Positions 31,607-32,220 of a stretch of 32,220 nt of DNA are shown piece after piece (the stretch's first letter is position 1; the number at the start of each line of letters is the position of its first letter). The DNA lies in the NCBI GenBank assembly GCA_948616425.1, contig CAPGBJ010000119.1, positions 1 through 32,220 on the forward strand, written 5' to 3'. The DNA is from an uncultured Oscillospiraceae bacterium (GTDB lineage: Bacteria; Bacillota; Clostridia; Oscillospirales; Oscillospiraceae). The position numbers and the translations under genes were made by a program. A model generated the notes under the pieces. That model was given only the letters and a program-made list of their open reading frames with translations. It was not told the DNA's origin and did not search any database.

Positions 31607-32220
31607 ATGGAAGGAAAAGGAATAGCGCGGGTGTGGCTGCTGCTGGCGGGGCTGTGCGCGGTGTCGGCGTGGGTGCTGGCCCTGTGTGTGCTGCACCGGC
31701 TGTCGCTGCCGGCCAACGTGGGCCGGGCCCTGGGGGCGGAGGAGGCCAGGGCGGTGATTGGACGAAACAGCCCTCTGACCAGCTATGTGCACCTGTCTCC
31801 CAACGCGGACTTCCCCAGAGAGGGGACGGTGAGCAAGATCACCATCCACCATATGGCGGGAGACCTGACGCTGGAGGAGCTGGGAGCGAGTTTCAGCCGG
31901 GAGGACCGGCGGGCGTCGTCCAACTACGGGATTGACAGCCAGGGTCGGGTGGCGCTGTATGTGGAGGAGCGCAACCGGGCGTGGACATCCAGCAGCCGGG
32001 AGAACGACGACCAGGCGGTGACCATTGAGGTGGCCAACGAAGAGATGGGCGGGGAATGGCGTGTGAGCGACCAGGCGTATGAAAGTCTGCTGGAGCTGTG
32101 TGCCGATATCTGCCGGCGCAACGACATCCCGGAGCTGCGGTTTACCGGCGACGAGACGGGCAGCCTGACGCTGCACAGCATGTTTCAGAGCGAGACGGAG
32201 TGCCCGGGCCCCTACCTGGA
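31607..32220 (+). CDS. N-acetylmuramoyl-L-alanine amidase (amidase_2), incomplete at window end
   Basis: The reading frame is open from ATG 31607 to the window edge (204 full codons), with AGGAGG six bases before the start. An N-terminal hydrophobic segment (about residues 8-30) is a signal anchor. The amidase_2/PGRP domain starts near residue 75 with ITIHHMAG. The zinc ligands are H81, H190 and C199 (ETECPGPYL), and YGIDSQGRVA is the usual core strand. It should cleave the bond between muramic acid and L-alanine in peptidoglycan, outside the membrane. It is coupled to the O-antigen-ligase-like gene. Binding or repeat domains may lie beyond the window. Confidence 0.9.
   Translation, partial: MEGKGIARVWLLLAGLCAVSAWVLALCVLHRLSLPANVGRALGAEEARAVIGRNSPLTSYVHLSPNADFPREGTVSKITIHHMAGDLTLEELGASFSREDRRASSNYGIDSQGRVALYVEERNRAWTSSSRENDDQAVTIEVANEEMGGEWRVSDQAYESLLELCADICRRNDIPELRFTGDETGSLTLHSMFQSETECPGPYL

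Noticed and set aside
1..32220. CRISPR arrays, rRNA or tRNA genes.
   Set aside because: No regularly spaced repeats and no cloverleaf or rRNA sequence were seen on either strand.

Overview
The window looks like a chromosomal stretch of a high-GC, gut-type Clostridia. The gene content, strong GGAGG ribosome binding sites, frequent TTG/GTG starts and sigma-A-type promoters fit an Oscillospiraceae relative such as Flavonifractor, Lawsonibacter or Oscillibacter. That placement is an inference from style, not from a marker gene.

Left part (1-5866, + strand). A short element with 34-bp imperfect terminal inverted repeats (43-214) and a leader hairpin (251-280) precede a tight sugar operon. Its genes encode a PfkB-family sugar kinase, two divergent tandem DeoC-family aldolases, an unrecognised protein with an F5/8-type C-terminal domain, a Cof-type HAD phosphatase and a sodium:solute symporter. 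The logic is import, phosphorylation, aldol cleavage and dephosphorylation. Deoxyribose or a related sugar is the nearest known model, but the aldolases have lost catalytic residues that true DERA enzymes keep.

Centre left (6067-11488, + strand). A good promoter leads into two hybrid histidine kinases. The first is soluble (GAF-PAS-PAS-HK-REC). The second is membrane-bound with an extracytoplasmic sensor and ends in a degenerate receiver followed by an intact one. No separate output regulator lies nearby.

Centre (21340 down to 11553, - strand). This is the most interesting part: a five-gene operon behind a perfect-consensus promoter (TTGACA, 17 bp, TATAAT). In order of transcription it encodes a GrpE-like protein, a lidless Hsp70, a large protein with two J-like domains without HPD plus zinc ribbons and FN3-like domains, a GAP1-type GTPase-associated protein, and a two-TM protein that joins an extracytoplasmic sensor-like region to a cytoplasmic P-loop GTPase. 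It resembles the chaperone/GTPase conflict systems proposed from comparative genomics. Its actual job is unknown.

Right centre (21521-29428). An IclR regulator is divergent from an operon for an MmsA-type CoA-acylating aldehyde dehydrogenase, a tripartite tricarboxylate transporter (TctC, TctB, TctA), a D-2-hydroxyacid dehydrogenase and an HpcH/HpaI aldolase, closed by a strong terminator. The shared 268-bp AT-rich region carries two face-to-face promoters and a cluster of ATTTC/GAAAT half-sites. The set looks like uptake and breakdown of an organic or sugar acid to pyruvate and an acyl-CoA.

Right end (29429-32220, + strand). After a gap with a widely spaced 12-bp inverted repeat comes a G-rich, very GC-rich block: an AP2-domain DNA-binding protein, an O-antigen-ligase-like membrane protein, and an N-acetylmuramoyl-L-alanine amidase that runs off the end of the window.
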